64,000 nucleotides of DNA from the NCBI GenBank assembly GCA_964291635.2, contig OZ219892.1, positions 1 to 64,000 of the forward strand, in the 5' to 3' direction. Both the position numbers and the translations under genes were made by a program. Below the pieces are notes generated by a model. It was not told where the DNA came from. It worked only from the letters and a program-made list of their open reading frames with translations, and did not search any database. Origin of the DNA: JAPPHA01 sp964291635. Lineage in GTDB: Bacteria; Pseudomonadota; Alphaproteobacteria; Rhodobacterales; Rhodobacteraceae. The stretch's first letter is position 1; each line of letters begins with the position of its first letter. Below, in pieces: positions 63,715-64,000 of the stretch.

Positions 63715-64000
63715 TCAGCATCAACGGGACTCGTTTCTTCGACCATGTCGCGGGACGCGGCGGCGGCGGCGCAATCGACCTGGTCATCCAGGTCGAGGGG
63801 TGCAGCTTCCTCCAGGCTCTCCAGCGTCTCGAAGACTTCACATCCCGCAACCCATGCACCGGAGACCGAACCCCGATCCTCTCCGAAGACCGGGCATGGG
63901 CGCAGGTGCACCGCTACCTGTGCCAGAACCGCGGGCTCGAGCCACGCCTGGTCGAGCACTGCAGGCGTGTCGGCATTCTCGGTGCCGACAACCGCGCCAA
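63640..64000 (+). CDS. DUF3991/Toprim-like primase-type protein, partial (cut by window edge)
   Basis: The frame reads YRKDPADRARWKRPGSVISI, NGTRFFDHVAGRGGGGAIDL, VIQVEGCSFLQALQRL and then WAQVHRYLCQNRGLEPRLVE up to the window end. The RWKRPGSVISI...FFDH...GGGGAIDLV pattern is the N-terminal CHC2-like/DUF3991 region of plasmid and integrative-element proteins that carry a C-terminal Toprim domain. The real N-terminus (about 20-30 residues) seems to be missing, and the frame continues upstream into the DUF5372-like gene. The Toprim part, if present, lies outside the window. Confidence 0.6.

Overview
The window is a high-GC alphaproteobacterial chromosome segment: a conserved housekeeping core framed by heavily decayed mobile DNA. 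The alphaproteobacterial assignment rests on an NDUFA12-like complex I subunit, a DUF2155 protein, an accB-accC-aat cluster next to them, an RNase E with a long acidic insertion in its S1 domain, and the nnr-glnB-glnA arrangement. A DMSP lyase gene (dddP) and a sulfoacetate-type operon (sauS-sauT) suggest a marine or marine-host lifestyle; that is inference.

Left mobile block (1-18.5 kb). A group II intron reverse transcriptase is cut by the window edge. An IS1634-type transposase follows, split by a roughly 3 kb element carrying a large serine recombinase; removing that element restores the transposase frame. Next is the 3' part of a gene ending in an EVKG-containing domain. It is interrupted by an IS21-family element (istA/istB, four-fold terminal repeats, 8-bp target duplication) with an internal duplication, and the gene's last codons reappear beyond it. 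A Tn3-family transposon follows (tnpA broken by a frameshift and an amber codon, res-like site, intact tnpR). Then come two convergent orphan nuclease-like genes, an integrase/Uma2 chimera, a brnT-brnA toxin-antitoxin pair with a frameshifted toxin, and a group II intron relic on the minus strand.

Core (18.6-54.5 kb). recG and ligA (minus), mnmA (plus), DUF924, an MFS transporter, queA and a giant AsmA/YhdP-like protein (minus), an M23 peptidase overlapping bactofilin (plus), prfB and mrcA (minus), rne, an M48 protease, a DsbA-like protein, accB, accC and aat (plus), DUF2155, an MlaD-like protein, NDUFA12, clpX, clpP, a frameshifted tig, tRNA-Leu(UAG) and nnr (minus), then glnB and glnA (plus) with a clear terminator. 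This covers recombination and repair, tRNA modification, envelope growth, RNA decay, fatty-acid initiation, proteostasis and nitrogen control.

Organosulfur and accessory region (54.6-61.6 kb). A heme-dependent N-demethylase-like gene (PF11927) converges on glnA. It is followed by dddP with all six metal ligands of characterised DddP, a hydrolase-OsmC fusion, and the overlapping sauS-sauT operon. A possible tctC relic lies upstream of sauS.

Right mobile block (61.7-64 kb). A 5'-truncated group II intron reverse transcriptase with its domain V abuts the accessory genes of another serine-recombinase element, which run in frame into a DUF3991/Toprim-like gene cut by the window edge. Two 1-base deletions in C runs (brnT and tig) could be real decay or assembly error.
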